Below are positions 62,494 through 64,000 of a stretch of DNA of 64,000 nucleotides, in pieces. This stretch comes from Parapedobacter koreensis (GTDB taxonomy: Bacteria > Bacteroidota > Bacteroidia > Sphingobacteriales > Sphingobacteriaceae), in the NCBI RefSeq assembly GCF_900109365.1, contig NZ_FNZR01000003.1:620001-684000 (forward strand), given 5' to 3'. A program made the translations under genes and the position numbers. Each line of letters opens with the position of its first letter. Position 1 is the stretch's first letter. A model generated the notes under the pieces. It saw nothing but the letters and a program-made list of their open reading frames with translations, made no database searches and was not told the DNA's origin.

Positions 62494-64000
62494 ATGATAT
62501 TTACACGATGTGTAAAGGCCCGTTATTGGCCTTCTGACCAATTATTACTGATTATGAAGTTAGCGATTTTCTTAACTTTTGCATTTGCATTCCATGCCAT
62601 AGCGGAAAGCAAAGCGCAAAAGATTACGCTTAGCGCAAGAAACATCAGCCTTCGCGAGGCGATGAAAGAAATTCAGAAACAACAAGGGTATTCTTTTTTA
62701 TTTCGGGGCGATGATATTGCGGACACACGCGTTGATGTCCAATTGATCGAGGTGGATTTTGCCGATGCAATGCGCCAGATCTTGGATAAACGGGGTCTTG
62801 ACTGGTCATTGGAGGACGGGATTGTCACCATCATGGCAAAGTCTTTACCTCGATCTGATCAGTTTGCCTCGCCCCATTCATTGCCGCAATTACAACGTAC
62901 CATTACTGGCCAGGTTACAGACGAACAGGGTAGTTTGCTGGCTGGGGTGACTGTGACAGTGAAGGGGACACCAGTGGCTGTTACGACAGACGATTCCGGT
63001 CATTACCAAGTAGCTATTCCAACCAACGGAAATACGCTGGTATTTACCATGGTAGGCTTCGAGACTTTGGAGCGGTCAATAGTGGATCAAACCGTGATTG
63101 ATGTTTCAATGAGCGCATCAATAAGTGACTTGGATGAAGTGGTGGTGGTGGGCTATGGTACGCAACGTAAAGGTGATCTTACAGGTTCGATTTCCTCCGT
63201 AACCGCCAAGGAACTGGGCGATAGGGTAGCGACCGATTTGGGTTCGCTGCTGCAAGGGAAAGTGCCGGGGCTGGATGTGTCGCAGGGTGCCATCCGGGTC
63301 CGTGGCGTTACCACGCTCAACAATAGTAATCCGCTTATTATTGTAGACGGCATTTGGGGTGGGGCCTATAATCCGAATAATGTTGAACGCATAGAAGTAT
63401 TGAAAGATGCATCATCAACTGCTATATATGGCGCCAGGGGTGCCAATGGTGTTATCCTTATCACAACTAAAAGTGGCCATCCGGGTCAGTTAAACGTGAC
63501 AGCAAATGTATTTAACGGACTTAACTTTTTCCCCAAGAAATGGGATTTGTTAAATGCAAGCCAATACGTCGATTTTGCCTCCGATGCTGTGCTGAATTCA
63601 GGGGGAACATTACCGGAGAACCTAACGAATCCTGAATCGCGGATTGACGTGACAGACTGGCAAGATGAAATGTATAAAACCGGTCATCAGGTCGAAGTCA
63701 ATCTGGGATTCTCCGGAGGGACAGAGAAAGGCATATATGCGTTATTTGCCGGCTATCGGCACAACGATGGAATCATGCTTGGAAGCGAAGCTTCCAACAA
63801 TTTTTTCCTGCAAGGCAAAAACGAGTTCAGATTGACCAAGTGGTTTAAAGGCGGACTGAATTTGTCCATTGATTATGGAAGGTTTAAGTCCGGTTGGGTC
63901 TTTGGTAGCGAGATATATCAAGGGTTACCTTATATTCCGGTGTATGATCCCGACAATTCGAACGGGTTGGGATACGGTGATTCCAACACACAGCTTGATG
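62494..64000 (+). CDS. SusC/RagA-type TonB-dependent receptor with STN domain, cut by window edge
   Basis: The gene begins at ATG 62494 and runs off the right end (502 codons visible). The order seen is: a signal-anchor region (about 20-42), an STN domain (about 43-110, ITLSARNISLREAMKEIQKQQG), a carboxypeptidase-like regulatory beta-sandwich (about 128-205, ITGQVTDEQGSLLAGVTVTVKG), and the plug. The plug has the SusC landmark DEVVVVGYGTQRKGDLTGSISSV near residue 214 and ASSTAIYGARGANGVILITTK. The receptor takes up a large substrate (glycan or similar) and the STN domain signals to FecR. Confidence 0.96.
   Translation, partial: MIFTRCVKARYWPSDQLLLIMKLAIFLTFAFAFHAIAESKAQKITLSARNISLREAMKEIQKQQGYSFLFRGDDIADTRVDVQLIEVDFADAMRQILDKRGLDWSLEDGIVTIMAKSLPRSDQFASPHSLPQLQRTITGQVTDEQGSLLAGVTVTVKGTPVAVTTDDSGHYQVAIPTNGNTLVFTMVGFETLERSIVDQTVIDVSMSASISDLDEVVVVGYGTQRKGDLTGSISSVTAKELGDRVATDLGSLLQGKVPGLDVSQGAIRVRGVTTLNNSNPLIIVDGIWGGAYNPNNVERIEVLKDASSTAIYGARGANGVILITTKSGHPGQLNVTANVFNGLNFFPKKWDLLNASQYVDFASDAVLNSGGTLPENLTNPESRIDVTDWQDEMYKTGHQVEVNLGFSGGTEKGIYALFAGYRHNDGIMLGSEASNNFFLQGKNEFRLTKWFKGGLNLSIDYGRFKSGWVFGSEIYQGLPYIPVYDPDNSNGLGYGDSNTQLD

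Overview
The window looks like a chromosomal segment of a Bacteroidota bacterium, most likely Sphingobacteriaceae (Parapedobacter/Sphingobacterium-like; the genus is a guess). Evidence: many start codons are preceded by the Bacteroidota -7 promoter element TAnnTTTG. The gene content also fits: a SusC-type TonB receptor with an ECF sigma/FecR pair, a DUF5103 (type IX secretion plug) protein, a SecD with the Bacteroidota N-terminus, and MoaC-MogA and XdhC-MocA fusions. Gene density is high, no intergenic gap exceeds about 300 bases, and I see no insertion sequence, prophage or CRISPR array.

Layout. 1-9.5 kb: start of secD, an MFS exporter, a small secreted protein, guaB, a DJ-1/PfpI protein with lysine 6-aminotransferase, a PLP desulfhydrase/deaminase, rluD and a class IV aminotransferase. 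9.5-25.5 kb: T9SS plug protein, Uup-like ABC-F ATPase, pyrD, a gyrA-TPR-TPR operon, a YbdG-like mechanosensitive channel, an M3 oligopeptidase and HrpB helicase. 25.5-43.6 kb: a SNF2 helicase, a nucleoside-type MFS transporter, a bifunctional nuclease, etfBA, a cysteine desulfurase, an ECF sigma factor with two small proteins, a 43-codon membrane-protein gene, a DEDDh exonuclease, trxB, a CstB-like persulfide dioxygenase/rhodanese with a second rhodanese, two secreted proteins and a TPR protein.

43.7-57.0 kb holds the most coherent unit: 13 same-strand genes with gaps of at most 56 bases, several overlapping. They encode two (2Fe-2S)+molybdenum hydroxylase pairs of the xanthine dehydrogenase/IorAB type with Tat-like signals, a cysteine desulfurase, an XdhC-MocA fusion, MoaA, a small secreted sulfite-oxidase-fold protein, MoeA, a TauE/SafE exporter, MoaD, MoaE and a MoaC-MogA fusion. 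The operon makes molybdopterin (MoaA/C, MoaD/E), inserts Mo (MogA, MoeA), probably adds CMP and the sulfido ligand (MocA, XdhC, desulfurase), and supplies two exported hydroxylases. A tRNA-Ser(GGA) with promoter and terminator follows.

57.3-60.3 kb is a less tightly organised, apparently lower-GC accessory stretch: VOC protein, AraC regulator, alpha/beta hydrolase, and an antitoxin-like gene with a toxin remnant. The window ends in a cell-surface signalling trio: ECF sigma, FecR and a SusC receptor with an STN domain, cut by the window edge.
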